Shown here piece after piece: positions 14,575 through 23,681 of a DNA stretch of 24,044 nt. The stretch spans positions 1-24,044 of the forward strand of contig JBDTMT010000014.1 of NCBI GenBank assembly GCA_039934135.1. The letters run 5' to 3'. The stretch comes from JBDTMT01 sp039934135 (GTDB lineage Bacteria; Desulfobacterota; Binatia; HRBIN30; CADEER01). The notes below the pieces were generated by a model. The model made no database searches. It saw nothing but the letters and a program-made list of their open reading frames with translations, and was not told the DNA's origin. The first letter of the stretch is position 1; the number at the start of each line of letters is the position of its first letter. Made by a program: the position numbers and the translations under genes.

Positions 14575-15303
14575 CTACGCGGCGTCGAGGGCGGCGTCGT
14601 TGAACCGATAGCCGACGCCGCGCACGGTCTGGATCAGCTCCGGGTTGGCCGCGTCGCGCTCGACCAGGATGCGGACGCGGCGCACGTGCACGTCCACGGT
14701 GCGCGGCTCGACGTAGGTATCGTTACCCCACACCAGATCGAGGATGGTCAAACGGTCGAAGACGCGGTTCGGATTGCGCACGAAAAACTTCAACAACTGA
14801 AACTCGCGCAGGCTGAGCTCCAGCGCCTTGCCGTCGAGCCAGGCTTCGTGGCTATCGAAATCGATGCGCAGGCGACCGCGCTCGAAGACCTTGTTCGCCG
14901 CCGGCCCGGCCTCGACGCCGTCGGCGCGGCGCAGCACGGCGCGCACGCGCGCCACCAACTCGCGCGGGCTGAACGGCTTGGTGACGTAGTCGTCGGCGCC
15001 GAACTCCAGTCCGAGGACACGATCGACCTCGGCCGCCTTGGCGGTCAGCATGACGATCGGCAGCGTCGCCGTCGCCGGCTGGCCGCGCAGGATGCGACAC
15101 ACTTCGAGGCCGTCGCCCTGCGGCAGCATGAGGTCGAGGATGACCAGCGCCGGCTGCTCGCTCTTCACCTTCTGCAGCGCCGTTTCGCCGTCGTCGGCCT
15201 CGACAACGCGAAAGCCGGCCTGTTCCAGGTTGTAGCGTACCAGTTCGCGAATGTCGGGCTCGTCTTCGACGACGAGGATCTTCCTCTTGCCGGCGTCAGT
15301 CAC
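14575..15303 (-). CDS. phoB: Phosphate-regulon response regulator PhoB, 242 aa
   Basis: The GTG at 15303 overlaps the phoU stop (GTGA), so it is translationally coupled. The longer frame upstream is phoU read in another phase. The receiver domain (8-125) has the acidic pair VEDE, phospho-acceptor Asp57 in ILDLMLP, Thr87 and Lys109 (YVTKPFSPREL). The C-terminal winged-helix domain (about 140-235) has the OmpR/PhoB pattern LSLREFQLLKFFVRNPNRVF and the recognition region VDVHVRRVR, with TVRGVGYRF at the end. It should bind the 11-bp-spaced heptamers proposed here as Pho boxes, activating its own operon and the secreted clusters under phosphate limitation. Confidence 0.96.
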   Translation of the reverse strand: MTDAGKRKILVVEDEPDIRELVRYNLEQAGFRVVEADDGETALQKVKSEQPALVILDLMLPQGDGLEVCRILRGQPATATLPIVMLTAKAAEVDRVLGLEFGADDYVTKPFSPRELVARVRAVLRRADGVEAGPAANKVFERGRLRIDFDSHEAWLDGKALELSLREFQLLKFFVRNPNRVFDRLTILDLVWGNDTYVEPRTVDVHVRRVRILVERDAANPELIQTVRGVGYRFNDAALDAA

Positions 15304-15989
15304 AGCGTCGATGGCAGGCGATCGAGATGGCGGATGCTCTTGCCCTTCACCATGAAGATCACCATCTCGGCGATGTTGGTGGCGTGGTCCGCCAGGCGCT
15401 CGAGATACTTGGAAATGAAGATCAGCCGCAGCGAGCGCGAGATGGTGTGCGGATCCTCCATCATGAAGGTCAGCAGCTCGCGCAGCAGCTGATCGGCGAG
15501 CTGGTCGACGGAGTCGTCCTGATGGCACACCTGCAGCGCCAGCTCGGCATCCTCGCGCACGAAGGCGTCGAGCGCCTGGCGCAGCATGCCCTGCGCGATC
15601 GCCGCCATGCGCGGCAGATCGATGAGTGGCTTGAGCTGCGGCTCGCGGCACAATTCGATGGCGCGCTCGCAGATGTTCTCGGCCATGTCGCCGGCGCGCT
15701 CCAGATCAGTGGTGATCTTCAACGCCGTCGTGATCAGGCGCAGATCGCGCGCCGCCGGTTGATGCAGGGCGAGCAGCCGCAGGCAGATGTCGTCGATCTG
15801 CACGTCCATGCGATTGACCGTCTTGTCGCGTTCGATGACCAGATGGGCGAAGGCGTCGTCGCGCGCCACCAGCGCGCGCATGGCGTCGGCGATCTGCTTT
15901 TCGACGAAGCCGCCCATTTCGAGCAGCAGGTGGCGCAGCTCCTTCAGCTCTTCTTCGTAGTGGCGGTCGATATGGGCACGCGTCGACAT
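15300..15989 (-). CDS. phoU: Phosphate signalling protein PhoU, 229 aa
   Basis: PhoU links the Pst transporter to PhoR and represses the regulon when phosphate is plentiful. The ATG at 15989 is chosen because a strong GGAGGAGG sequence precedes it and the protein then has normal PhoU length; the open frame continues upstream only through pstB sequence. It is an all-helical protein of two PhoU repeats, each with a metal-binding signature: TDLERAGDMAENICE (94-108) and KYLERLADHATNIAE (194-208). The ATG lies 17 bases after the pstB stop, and the stop overlaps the phoB start. Confidence 0.95.
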   Translation of the reverse strand: MSTRAHIDRHYEEELKELRHLLLEMGGFVEKQIADAMRALVARDDAFAHLVIERDKTVNRMDVQIDDICLRLLALHQPAARDLRLITTALKITTDLERAGDMAENICERAIELCREPQLKPLIDLPRMAAIAQGMLRQALDAFVREDAELALQVCHQDDSVDQLADQLLRELLTFMMEDPHTISRSLRLIFISKYLERLADHATNIAEMVIFMVKGKSIRHLDRLPSTL

Positions 15990-16006
15990 GACTTCCTCCT
16001 CCCCGC

Positions 16007-16870
16007 TCAACCGAAGCGGCCGGTGATGTAGTCTTCGGTCTCGCGCTTGCCCGGGGCGGTGAAGATCTGCTCCGTCTGGCCGGCTTCGATCAGCTCCCCC
16101 ATGTAGAGGAAGGCGGTGAAATCCGAGACGCGCGCCGCCTGCTGCATGTTGTGCGTGACGATGACGATGGTGTAGCGCGTTTTGAGCTCGTGGATCAGAT
16201 CCTCGACCTTCGCGGTCGCCACTGGATCGAGCGCCGAACACGGTTCGTCGAGCAGCAGCACTTCCGGCTCGACGGCGATGGCGCGGGCAATACACAAACG
16301 CTGCTGCTGGCCGCCGGAGAGGCCGAGCGCACTCTGTTGCAGGCGGTCTTTCACTTCGCTCCACAGCGCCGCGCCGCGCAGGCTGCGTTCGACGATCGCC
16401 TCGAGCTCGTCGCGGCGCGCCACGCCGTGAATGCGGCAGCCGTAGGCGACGTTCTCGAAGATCGATTTCGGGAACGGGTTGGACTTCTGGAACACCATGC
16501 CGATGCGCTGGCGCAGGCCGTTCACGTCGAGCCCGGGGTCGTAGATGCTCGAGCCCTCGAAACGGATGTCGCCTTCGATGCGCACAGTGTCGACAAGGTC
16601 GTTCAGCCGGTTGAAGCAGCGCAGCAGCGTCGACTTGCCGCACCCCGATGGCCCGATGAAGGCGGTGACGCGACGCTCGGCGATCTCCAGCGAGATCTGG
16701 TTGAGGGCGCGGCTGGCACCGTACCAGAGCGACAGGCCGTCGACCTCGAGCACCGTCCGCGCCGGTGGCGTGGTAGCGGGGCCAATGGGCCGGTCGAGCC
16801 CCGCGGCCTGGTCGTCCGCGAGGGCAGCCCCGGCGCGCAGCAGCGGCGGGACAATGTTCATGGGACCCAT
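16007..16870 (-). CDS. pstB: Phosphate ABC transporter ATP-binding protein PstB, 287 aa
   Basis: This cytoplasmic ATPase drives the Pst phosphate importer. Walker A GPSGCGKST is at 73-81, the Q-loop at Q128 (VFQKSNPFPKSIFENV, typical of PstB), the signature LSGGQQQR at 184-191, Walker B VLLLDEP at 204-210 and the switch histidine at H240 (VTHNMQQAARVSD). The chain has about 38 extra N-terminal residues compared with the minimal family; a second ATG (residue 4) is nearby. A purine-rich AGAGG sequence precedes ATG 16870. It follows pstA by 34 bases. Confidence 0.97.
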   Translation of the reverse strand: MGPMNIVPPLLRAGAALADDQAAGLDRPIGPATTPPARTVLEVDGLSLWYGASRALNQISLEIAERRVTAFIGPSGCGKSTLLRCFNRLNDLVDTVRIEGDIRFEGSSIYDPGLDVNGLRQRIGMVFQKSNPFPKSIFENVAYGCRIHGVARRDELEAIVERSLRGAALWSEVKDRLQQSALGLSGGQQQRLCIARAIAVEPEVLLLDEPCSALDPVATAKVEDLIHELKTRYTIVIVTHNMQQAARVSDFTAFLYMGELIEAGQTEQIFTAPGKRETEDYITGRFG

Positions 16871-16904
16871 TTATAGCCTCTTTCCGCGGCGCAGGGGAAC
16901 GGGG

Positions 16905-18539
16905 TCATAGCGCACTGCCGGCGTAACGCATGCGCAGCCGATTGCGCACCACGATGGCCACCAGGTTCATGGCCATCACCACCAGCACCAGCAACAGCGC
17001 GGTGGCGAAAACTAGCGGCTGCGTCGCCTCGACGTTCGGGCTCTGGAAGCCGACGTCGTAGATGTGGAAGCCGAGGTGCATGAACTTCCGTTCCAGGTGC
17101 ACGAACGGGAAGTGTTGGTCGACCGGCAGCGCCGGCGCCAGCTTGACCATGCCGACGATCATCAGCGGCGCCACCTCGCCGGCGGCGCGCGCCATCGCCA
17201 GGATCATGCCGGTGAGAATGCCGGGCGCCGCCGCCGGCACGACGACGCGCCAGGTGGTTTCGAACTTGGTCGCGCCGAGCGCCAGCGACCCTTCGCGCAC
17301 CACGCGCGGTACCGCCGCGAGACCTTCCTCGGTGGCGACGATCACAACCGGCACCGTCAGCAGCGCCAGGGTGAGGCTGGCCCAGAGGATGCCGCCGGTG
17401 CCGAAGGTCGGCGTCGGCAGCGCCTCGGGATAGAAGACGCGATCAATCGAGCCGCCGATCAGGTAGACGAAGAAGCCGAGCCCGAAGACGCCGAAGACGA
17501 TCGACGGCACGCCGGCGAGGTTATTGACCGCGATGCGCACGGCGCGCACCAGCCAGCCCTCGCGCGCGTACTCGCGCAGGTAGAGCGCCGCCAGAACGCC
17601 GAACGGCGCGACCAGGAACGACATCAGGAAGACCATCATCACGGTGCCGAAGATGGCCGGGAAGATGCCGCCCTCGGTGTTCGATTCGCGCGGGTCGGTG
17701 CTGACGAACTCCCACAGCCGCTGGCCGTAGAGCCGCAGTTTGGCCAGCGTGCTCATGGCGTTCGGCCGCAGCGCGTGGGCGACGTCGCCGACGACGACGC
17801 TCTTGGTCTTGCCGTCGGCCGATTCCATCACCAGCGTCTCGGCGGCGAGCGCCTCGCGGCGCGTCACCAGTTGCGCCGCCAGTTGCTCGTACTGGGCCTG
17901 TAGCGCGGCGCGGCGGCGATCGATGTCGGCCTGCCGCGCGGCGCGCGGCGCGACAGGCGGATCGTCGAGCGCCAGGCGGCGCTCGGCCAGGCGCAGGTGC
18001 TCGAGCTCGTAGTTGACCTCGCCGACGGCGCCCTTCTCCAAGCCGGTGATGGCGGCGCGCTCGACCAACTTCTGCTCGTGCAGCGGTCCGAACGCTTCCC
18101 ACACCGCCTGCGGTCCGCTGGCCAACACGGTGTCGCCGTGGCGCAGCTCGCGCATCATGCCGTAGAAGTTGCCCCACTCGAAGCGCTCCAGCAGCACGGC
18201 GTCGGCCGGCGTCGAGCGCGACTCGATCTGGTCGTCGTCGATCCAGCGAAAGTCGAGGCCGTAGAGATCGCGGTTGCCGATCTTCAGGCGCGTCCGCATG
18301 CCGTCGTTCTCGCCGTCGGCGGACGGCCGCTCCTCGACGTCGTGCACCTCGCCGAGCAAGGCGCTGCCGTCGCGCAGCTGCAGCAGCACCAGCGGTTTCT
18401 GCCAGAAGAAGCTGAGGCCGTAGACGGCGATCAGCAGCAGCATGCCGAGCGCCAGCAGCAGGTTGAGCCCCAGCGCGCCGCCGCACAGCCAGGTGAACGA
18501 GCGGCCGAGCAGGTCGGCGGATTGTTGGCGCGATCTCAT
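16905..18539 (-). CDS. pstA: Phosphate ABC transporter permease PstA (long form), 544 aa
   Basis: The start is ATG 18539, which overlaps the pstC stop (ATGA). The open frame upstream to 19271 lies inside pstC and is not real. One membrane span (about 17-40) is followed by a roughly 245-residue soluble insert that includes a likely coiled coil (178-235), then the permease domain from about 291 with further spans. The coupling loop ATEEGLAAVPRVVREGSLAL (402-421), continuing LGATKFETTWRVVVPAA, is the EAA-type contact for PstB. PstA proteins with this extra periplasmic part are known in Pseudomonas and Vibrio, where they pair with long PstC proteins, as here. It forms the phosphate channel with PstC. 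Confidence 0.94.
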   Translation of the reverse strand: MRSRQQSADLLGRSFTWLCGGALGLNLLLALGMLLLIAVYGLSFFWQKPLVLLQLRDGSALLGEVHDVEERPSADGENDGMRTRLKIGNRDLYGLDFRWIDDDQIESRSTPADAVLLERFEWGNFYGMMRELRHGDTVLASGPQAVWEAFGPLHEQKLVERAAITGLEKGAVGEVNYELEHLRLAERRLALDDPPVAPRAARQADIDRRRAALQAQYEQLAAQLVTRREALAAETLVMESADGKTKSVVVGDVAHALRPNAMSTLAKLRLYGQRLWEFVSTDPRESNTEGGIFPAIFGTVMMVFLMSFLVAPFGVLAALYLREYAREGWLVRAVRIAVNNLAGVPSIVFGVFGLGFFVYLIGGSIDRVFYPEALPTPTFGTGGILWASLTLALLTVPVVIVATEEGLAAVPRVVREGSLALGATKFETTWRVVVPAAAPGILTGMILAMARAAGEVAPLMIVGMVKLAPALPVDQHFPFVHLERKFMHLGFHIYDVGFQSPNVEATQPLVFATALLLVLVVMAMNLVAIVVRNRLRMRYAGSAL

Positions 18540-20815
18540 AGCTGCGCGTACCGCCGGCGCAGGCGCTGGCGCACCAGTTCGGCGGCGGTATTGACCACGA
18601 AGGTGACGGCGAACAGCAACAGGGCGGCGAGGAACAGCACGCGGTAGAGCGTGGCGCCCAACGGCGCCTCGGGAATCTCGACGGCGATGTTGGCCGACAG
18701 GGTGCGGAAGCCGTTGAACGGATTCCAGTCGAGAATCGGCGTGTTGCCGGTCGCCATCAGCACGATCATCGTCTCGCCGACGGCGCGCCCGAAGCCGACC
18801 ATGATGGCGGAGAAGATGCCGGGGCTGGCTGTCGGCAGGACGATGCGCGTGACGGTCTGCCAGCGATTGGCGCCGAGCGCCAGGGAACCGGAGACCAGAT
18901 CCCGCGGCACGTTGGAGAACGCCTCTTCGGCGATGGCGAAGATGATCGGAATCACCGCGAAGCCCATCGCCAGACCGACGATGATGGCGTTGCGCTGATC
19001 GTAGGGCAGCCCGGTCGTGTCGAGTAGCCAGCTCTGGAAGTTGCCGGCGAACAACGTGCGCTCCAGCACCGGGCTGAGGCGCAGGCTGAGCCACAGGCCG
19101 AAGGCCAGTACGATGACGAACAGTCCGACTTCGCTGCCGGCGCGCAGGCGGCCGCGGAAGCGCCTCGGCACCGCCTCCCAGGCGGCGCCGGCGGCGATCG
19201 ACAGCAGCGGAAACAGCACGGCCATGCACAGTAAGGCGGGGAAGAGTCGCTGGATGCGCGGCGCCAACCACAACCCGGCGAGGAAGCCGAGCACCACGCT
19301 TGGCAGCGCCGCCATGATCTCGACCGCCGGTTTGACCAGCATCTTCAGGCGCGGGTCCATGAACTGCGACAGGTACATGGCGCCGAACACGGCCAGCGGG
19401 ATGGCGATGAGCAGCGAGTAGGCGGTGCCCTTCAGCGTGCCGAACAACAGCGGCGTCAGGCTCAGCTTGGGTTCGAAGTCATCGCTGCCGCTGCTCGACT
19501 GCCAGACGTAGCGCGGTTGGTCGTAGCCCTCGTACCAGACGCGCCCGAACAGCGCCGGTAGGCTGATCTCGGGGTGCGGATTGACGACCTCGAGCACCGC
19601 CAGGTGGCCCTCGCCGGCCAGGTACGCGGCGCCGCCGCGCGGCGCCAGGGCGAGCGCTCCGCCGCGCAATGGTGCGCTGCCGGTCCACAGGGTGCGCTCA
19701 GACGTCGAGTAGTAGAGGCCCATACCGCCCTTGGCATCGAGCGCCAGGAAGCCCTTGTCGCGCTGCGACGGCGCCAACGCCGTGATCGGCGCGGTATGCG
19801 GCGGAAAGTCGCGGATGCGCGTCAGCCGCGCCGGCCCGGACGGCTGCGGCACGGTGAACCAGATGCTGAGCGCGCCGTCCGCCTGGCCGACGACCAGCGA
19901 GCGTCCGCCGAGCAGCAGCGTGAGCGCGGTCACCGGCGCACCGGCGCTGACGATCTGCGGCGCGCCGATGGCGCTGTCGCTCACCGTCCACCACAGCAGA
20001 TTGCCCTCGTCGTCGGCGCCGAAGAGATTCTTCTGCCCGCCGTCGGCGACCAACTGCAGCAGCGGACGCGGCGGCGCCGGCGCGATCAGCCGCTGTTCGT
20101 TCTGCGTCACCTCGCCGGTGAACTGATTTTCTTCCTTGCGCTCGCGCACCAGCACCAGCGAGCCGTCGGCCAGCTGCGCCGCCACGGCCGGCCCGGCGGT
20201 AGTCAACGCGGCGCTGTAGGCGTTGGGCGGCCGTCGCGCCGGATCGACCGGCACCGCGACGGGTGCTCCGAGGGTCGGCGAGACGACGCGCTGCTGGCCC
20301 TCGAAACGCGCCGTCCACGACACCGGGGCGAGCAGCACCTGGCCGTCGAGTGTCGCGCCGGTAAGCAGGTTGGTGCCTGGCGGAACGTTGGCCGACACCA
20401 GCGGTCCACCACCGGCCGGGAGGACCGATTCTTCCGCCACCATCGCGCCATCGCTGACGCGCACGATGCGTACCGTGCCGGAGAGATCGAGGGCGGCGAC
20501 ATGGGTGCCGAACTCGTCGCCGACCAGCCCCCGCACCGGCGCCGTCGCCGGCAGCACCAGATCGGCACGCAGGCTGACGCTTGCCGCGCCGAGCAACGGC
20601 ATCACCTCGACGATGATGAAGACGAGAATCGCCAGGATGCTTGCGATGATGCCGAAGCCGCCGGCGCGCACGGTCAGCGTCGCCAGGCGATCGAGTAGCA
20701 CGCGCCGCCGCGCACGCCTGCGCAACGTGGCGGCACGGGTCGCCGCGGCGTTGCCGCTTTTACCGCCCGGCGCGGTCGGTGCCGCCGGGTTGAGATCACG
20801 TACGCTGATCGCCAC
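18536..20815 (-). CDS. pstC: Phosphate ABC transporter permease PstC (long form), 759 aa
   Basis: The GTG start at 20815 lies seven bases after the pstS stop. A basic cytoplasmic N-terminus (about 1-48) and one span (52-75) are followed by a large soluble insert (about 80-450) with WD/beta-propeller-like repeats such as LLLGGRSLVVGQADGALSIW and DKGFLALDAKGGMGLYYST. The permease core begins near 455 (LLFGTLKGTAYSLLIAIPLA). Its coupling loop EEAFSNVPRDLVSGSLALGA (C-terminal third) and the following RWQTVTRIVLPTASPGI are typical of Pst permeases. Classic E. coli PstC is under half this length. The stop overlaps the pstA start. The insert's role is not established. Confidence 0.94.
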   Translation of the reverse strand: MAISVRDLNPAAPTAPGGKSGNAAATRAATLRRRARRRVLLDRLATLTVRAGGFGIIASILAILVFIIVEVMPLLGAASVSLRADLVLPATAPVRGLVGDEFGTHVAALDLSGTVRIVRVSDGAMVAEESVLPAGGGPLVSANVPPGTNLLTGATLDGQVLLAPVSWTARFEGQQRVVSPTLGAPVAVPVDPARRPPNAYSAALTTAGPAVAAQLADGSLVLVRERKEENQFTGEVTQNEQRLIAPAPPRPLLQLVADGGQKNLFGADDEGNLLWWTVSDSAIGAPQIVSAGAPVTALTLLLGGRSLVVGQADGALSIWFTVPQPSGPARLTRIRDFPPHTAPITALAPSQRDKGFLALDAKGGMGLYYSTSERTLWTGSAPLRGGALALAPRGGAAYLAGEGHLAVLEVVNPHPEISLPALFGRVWYEGYDQPRYVWQSSSGSDDFEPKLSLTPLLFGTLKGTAYSLLIAIPLAVFGAMYLSQFMDPRLKMLVKPAVEIMAALPSVVLGFLAGLWLAPRIQRLFPALLCMAVLFPLLSIAAGAAWEAVPRRFRGRLRAGSEVGLFVIVLAFGLWLSLRLSPVLERTLFAGNFQSWLLDTTGLPYDQRNAIIVGLAMGFAVIPIIFAIAEEAFSNVPRDLVSGSLALGANRWQTVTRIVLPTASPGIFSAIMVGFGRAVGETMIVLMATGNTPILDWNPFNGFRTLSANIAVEIPEAPLGATLYRVLFLAALLLFAVTFVVNTAAELVRQRLRRRYAQL

Positions 20816-20822
20816 GGTCTGC

Positions 20823-21800
20823 TCAGTGTAGGACGCCGAGCTGCTGTTCCACCATCTTGGGCAGCAATGGTAGGTACCCGTCCTTCACCACGACGATCTG
20901 CCCCTGCTGGCCCAGGACGTAGAGCATGAACTGCTTGATGAGCGGATCGAGCGGCTTGTTGGGCGGCTGGTTGACGTAGACGTAGAGGAAGCGCGCCAGC
21001 GGATACTTGCCGGCGTAGACGTTCTCGGCGTCGGTGCTGATGAACGGCTCGCCGTCCTTCTTCGCCAGCCCGAGCGTCTTGACGCCTGAGGTCTTGTAGC
21101 CGATGCCGCTGTAGCCGATGCCGGCACCGTCTTCGGCGATGCCCTGCACCACCGACGCCGAGCCCGGCTGCTCCTTGACCGTATCCTTGTAGTCGCCGTT
21201 GCACAGCGCGTGCTCTTTGAAGAAGCCGTAGGTGCCGGAGGCGGAGTTGCGGCCGTAAAGACTCATCGGCTTCTGCGCCCAGCTACCGGAGAGGCCGAGC
21301 TGGCCCCACGTGGTGATGTCCGCCGTGCCGCCGCAGGTGCGGCCCTTGGAGAACACGGCGTCGACCTGCGTCAGGGTGATATTGTCGAGCGGATTGTCCT
21401 TGTTGACGAAGACCGCCAGCGCATCGATGGCGACGCGGATCTTGGTCGGCGGATAGCCGAACTTCTTCTCGAATTCGTCCAGCTCGCTCGGCTTCATCTC
21501 GCGGCTCATCGGGCCGAGCTGCGCGCTGCCGGAGATCAACGCCGGCGGGGCGGTTGACGAGCCCTTGCCCTCGATCTGGATCTTGACGTTTGGGTAGGCC
21601 TGCTTGAACCCCTCGGCCCACAACGTCATGACGTTGTTCAGCGTGTCCGAGCCGATGCTGTTGACGCTGCCGGACACGCCGCCGATCTTGGTGTAGGGCT
21701 TGATCGCCGGGTCGACGGTCACCGGGCCGGCGAGCGCCGTGGTGGCACACGCAAGCGACAGCGCCGCCAGCGTCGCGTGGATGGTCGTACGTGACTGCAT
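20823..21800 (-). CDS. pstS: Phosphate-binding periplasmic protein PstS, 325 aa
   Basis: PstS captures phosphate in the periplasm and delivers it to PstCA. A Sec signal peptide (1-25, ending TTALAG) is present without a lipobox. Phosphate-contact segments are visible: VNSIGSDTL (about 46-54), EGKGSSTAPPALISGSAQLG with the GKGSS loop, SREMKPSE and GRNSASGTYGFF. There are four or more Cys residues, unusual for PstS. A GAGGAGG sequence stands about eight bases before the ATG. It lies 57 bases downstream of the porin gene, in the same direction, and seven bases before pstC. Confidence 0.96.
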   Translation of the reverse strand: MQSRTTIHATLAALSLACATTALAGPVTVDPAIKPYTKIGGVSGSVNSIGSDTLNNVMTLWAEGFKQAYPNVKIQIEGKGSSTAPPALISGSAQLGPMSREMKPSELDEFEKKFGYPPTKIRVAIDALAVFVNKDNPLDNITLTQVDAVFSKGRTCGGTADITTWGQLGLSGSWAQKPMSLYGRNSASGTYGFFKEHALCNGDYKDTVKEQPGSASVVQGIAEDGAGIGYSGIGYKTSGVKTLGLAKKDGEPFISTDAENVYAGKYPLARFLYVYVNQPPNKPLDPLIKQFMLYVLGQQGQIVVVKDGYLPLLPKMVEQQLGVLH

Positions 21801-21857
21801 GATGAGGTCCTCCTCGGGGTTTGGCGCTTCTCTCCGTGCGTCGGTCGATGGCGCTGG

Positions 21858-23381
21858 TTAGAAGGCCAGCTGGAAGCGGCCCTCGACGATATTGCTGTCG
21901 CCGATCTCTTCGCGGTGCGCCCAGACGTAGTTCATGGTGATCTTCATCAACGGGTTCAGGTACCAGTTGACGCCGCCGGTGATGTCGTCGAGCGCGCCGC
22001 CATCGACGGACTTCGAAGTCAAATCAAGTCGCGAGAAGCGCGCCGCCACCTGCCAGGCACCCCAGTGCGTGCCGTCGACCGAGAAGTTGTTGATCGGAAT
22101 GACGCGCTCGAAGTGGCCGAACTGGGTGCGGTAGAAGCTGGCGCGACTCTCGCCGGTGAGGAAGTAACTGGCTTCGATGTAGCCGCCGTCAAAGGTCGGA
22201 TTCGCGCGGTTGACCAGCGTACACGCGGTCGCCGAGGTGCACATCAGATTCGACTCGTCGACCAGCGCCCAGGTGTACTCGGCCTGGATCGCCAGCGGAC
22301 CGCGCACCATGGCGATCTCGGGATTGACGATGTCGGCGCCGTTGGCCGGTATCTGGCCGGTGTTCACCAGATTGGCCGGGAATAGGTGCGACTCCGGCCG
22401 CGATGCGAAGTCGAGCGTTTCCTGCGCGCCCGGCGAGTAGTGGCGGAACCTGTGCGAGTACGAGAGGCCGAGATGGATGAGGTTGTCGCCCACCTCGTAC
22501 GCCGGCAGGCCGGTCAGACGCGCGGTGACGTCATACGGCGAATCGCTGCCGAAGCCGTTGCCGAAGTTGTTGGTGGAGCGAAAGCCGCCGGCCGCCACCG
22601 TCAGGCGTTGATCGAAATACGTCTGGTAGATGGCGATGCCGGTGTTGCGGTCGGTGCCCGACGCGCTGACGTTCGATGTCGGCTGGGTGAAAGTGTTGTT
22701 CGTCGCGCGCTCCTGGAACGTCGTGTAGGTGTCCGGCGTCAGCTCTTCGAGCGAGAACGGCTCCTTGAAATGACCGACGCGCAGGTACTGGATGTAGGGG
22801 ATTTGACTCATGCCGATGTACACGTCCTTGAATGACGGCTGGCCGCCGGTCTGCTCGGCGAAGTCGTATTCGAACTTGTAGTCGAAGATCTTGTAGACGG
22901 TGCCGGCCAGAGACAGCCGCGCGCGGCGGAACTCGACGCCGGTGCCGACGCCGTTGATCTTGAAGGCTTTCTGCACTGCCTGATCCGGATCCGTGATCGC
23001 CCAATCCACTTGGGTCAGCGCCCCGAACTGCAACTTGAAGTTGCCGTCGGCGGTCTCGAGGAAGAAGCCGTTCTTGAAGTAGGCCCGTAGCGACTCGCCC
23101 GGCGGCGGCGGCGCGGGCGCGACGGTCGGAACCGCCGCCACGGTGACCGGAGTGGCCAATGGCAACGGAGCCGGCACAACCTTGCCGAGATCCCGCTGCC
23201 GCTCGTCATCCGCCTTCTGCTTCAGCTCGCGATACTGCGAATCGCTGATCTGCTTGTTCTGCCGCAGAATATCGAGCAGCTGGTCGACCACCCGCTTGTC
23301 CTGTGCCTGTGCCTGCGCCACGCCAATCGTGGCAATCAGCCAAGCTACTACCGCCACACGAAACACTCGCTGTGCTGCCAT
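21858..23381 (-). CDS. Phosphate-selective porin of the OprP/OprO family, 507 aa
   Basis: This outer-membrane barrel would let phosphate or polyphosphate enter the periplasm. The signal peptide ends at VAQAQAQ (about 26). Residues 28-62 form a predicted coiled coil (RVVDQLLDILRQNKQISDSQ), followed by a Pro/Val linker (68-95). The barrel from about 100 has FKLQFGALTQVDWAI, VEFRRARLSLAGTVYKIFDY, YIQYLRVGHFKEPFSLEELT and a C-terminal Phe in GRFQLAF, all typical of the family. The coiled coil plus linker resembles the trimerisation segment of some porins. GGGGGG about eight bases before the ATG is the ribosome site. It leads the pst-pho operon behind a three-unit Pho-box-like promoter. Confidence 0.92.
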   Translation of the reverse strand: MAAQRVFRVAVVAWLIATIGVAQAQAQDKRVVDQLLDILRQNKQISDSQYRELKQKADDERQRDLGKVVPAPLPLATPVTVAAVPTVAPAPPPPGESLRAYFKNGFFLETADGNFKLQFGALTQVDWAITDPDQAVQKAFKINGVGTGVEFRRARLSLAGTVYKIFDYKFEYDFAEQTGGQPSFKDVYIGMSQIPYIQYLRVGHFKEPFSLEELTPDTYTTFQERATNNTFTQPTSNVSASGTDRNTGIAIYQTYFDQRLTVAAGGFRSTNNFGNGFGSDSPYDVTARLTGLPAYEVGDNLIHLGLSYSHRFRHYSPGAQETLDFASRPESHLFPANLVNTGQIPANGADIVNPEIAMVRGPLAIQAEYTWALVDESNLMCTSATACTLVNRANPTFDGGYIEASYFLTGESRASFYRTQFGHFERVIPINNFSVDGTHWGAWQVAARFSRLDLTSKSVDGGALDDITGGVNWYLNPLMKITMNYVWAHREEIGDSNIVEGRFQLAF

Positions 23382-23427
23382 TCAAAGACCCCCCTTTGAT
23401 GTTGGCAGCATCACTATTCCACTCATT

Positions 23428-23456
23428 GTTACAGTTCGGTTACGCAGCAGTTACGA
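23428..23456 (-). promoter_or_regulatory. Pho box array of the porin-pst-pho operon
   Basis: Read on the minus strand the units are TCGTAAC, GCGTAAC and CTGTAAC, each separated by four bases (11-bp period); all three share GTAAC. The last unit ends 46 bases before the porin ATG, and an AT-richer aatagtgat stretch lies at the expected -10 distance. This is the clearest array in the window and serves as the model for the others. Confidence 0.72.
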
Positions 23457-23502
23457 GCCGGCTAAAGATTGGGACTCCGGCTCTTCCGATACGAAAGGTT
23501 GC

Positions 23503-23530
23503 GGGGAGGGGCCGCGCGTGGCCCCTCCCC
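23503..23530. repeat. Perfect intergenic hairpin (11-bp stem)
   Basis: GGGGAGGGGCC (23503-23513) and GGCCCCTCCCC (23520-23530) pair exactly around GCGCGT. It lies upstream of both flanking genes, so it is not an obvious terminator for either; an insulating hairpin or a dispersed repeat is possible. Confidence 0.5.
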
Positions 23531-23681
23531 CACGCGCTCGGACGTGGTGGAGATAAGGGGGGTCTCCAATGCCGCGTTTTTGACACGCACGGCCGACCCT
23601 AATCGAAGCAGATTGCGTAGCGGTGACAGGGCGGTGAACTTCCGACGAACTTCACAGGCCAGACGCCGCGACGGCGGCAAA

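Noticed and set aside
15990..16643. Upstream extension of phoU through pstB
   Set aside because: The extension has no family similarity and overlaps pstB. The ATG at 15989 has a strong ribosome site and gives normal PhoU length.
18540..19271. Upstream extension of pstA by 244 codons
   Set aside because: It lies fully inside pstC in another frame. The ATGA overlap at 18539 and the membrane span after it mark the real start.
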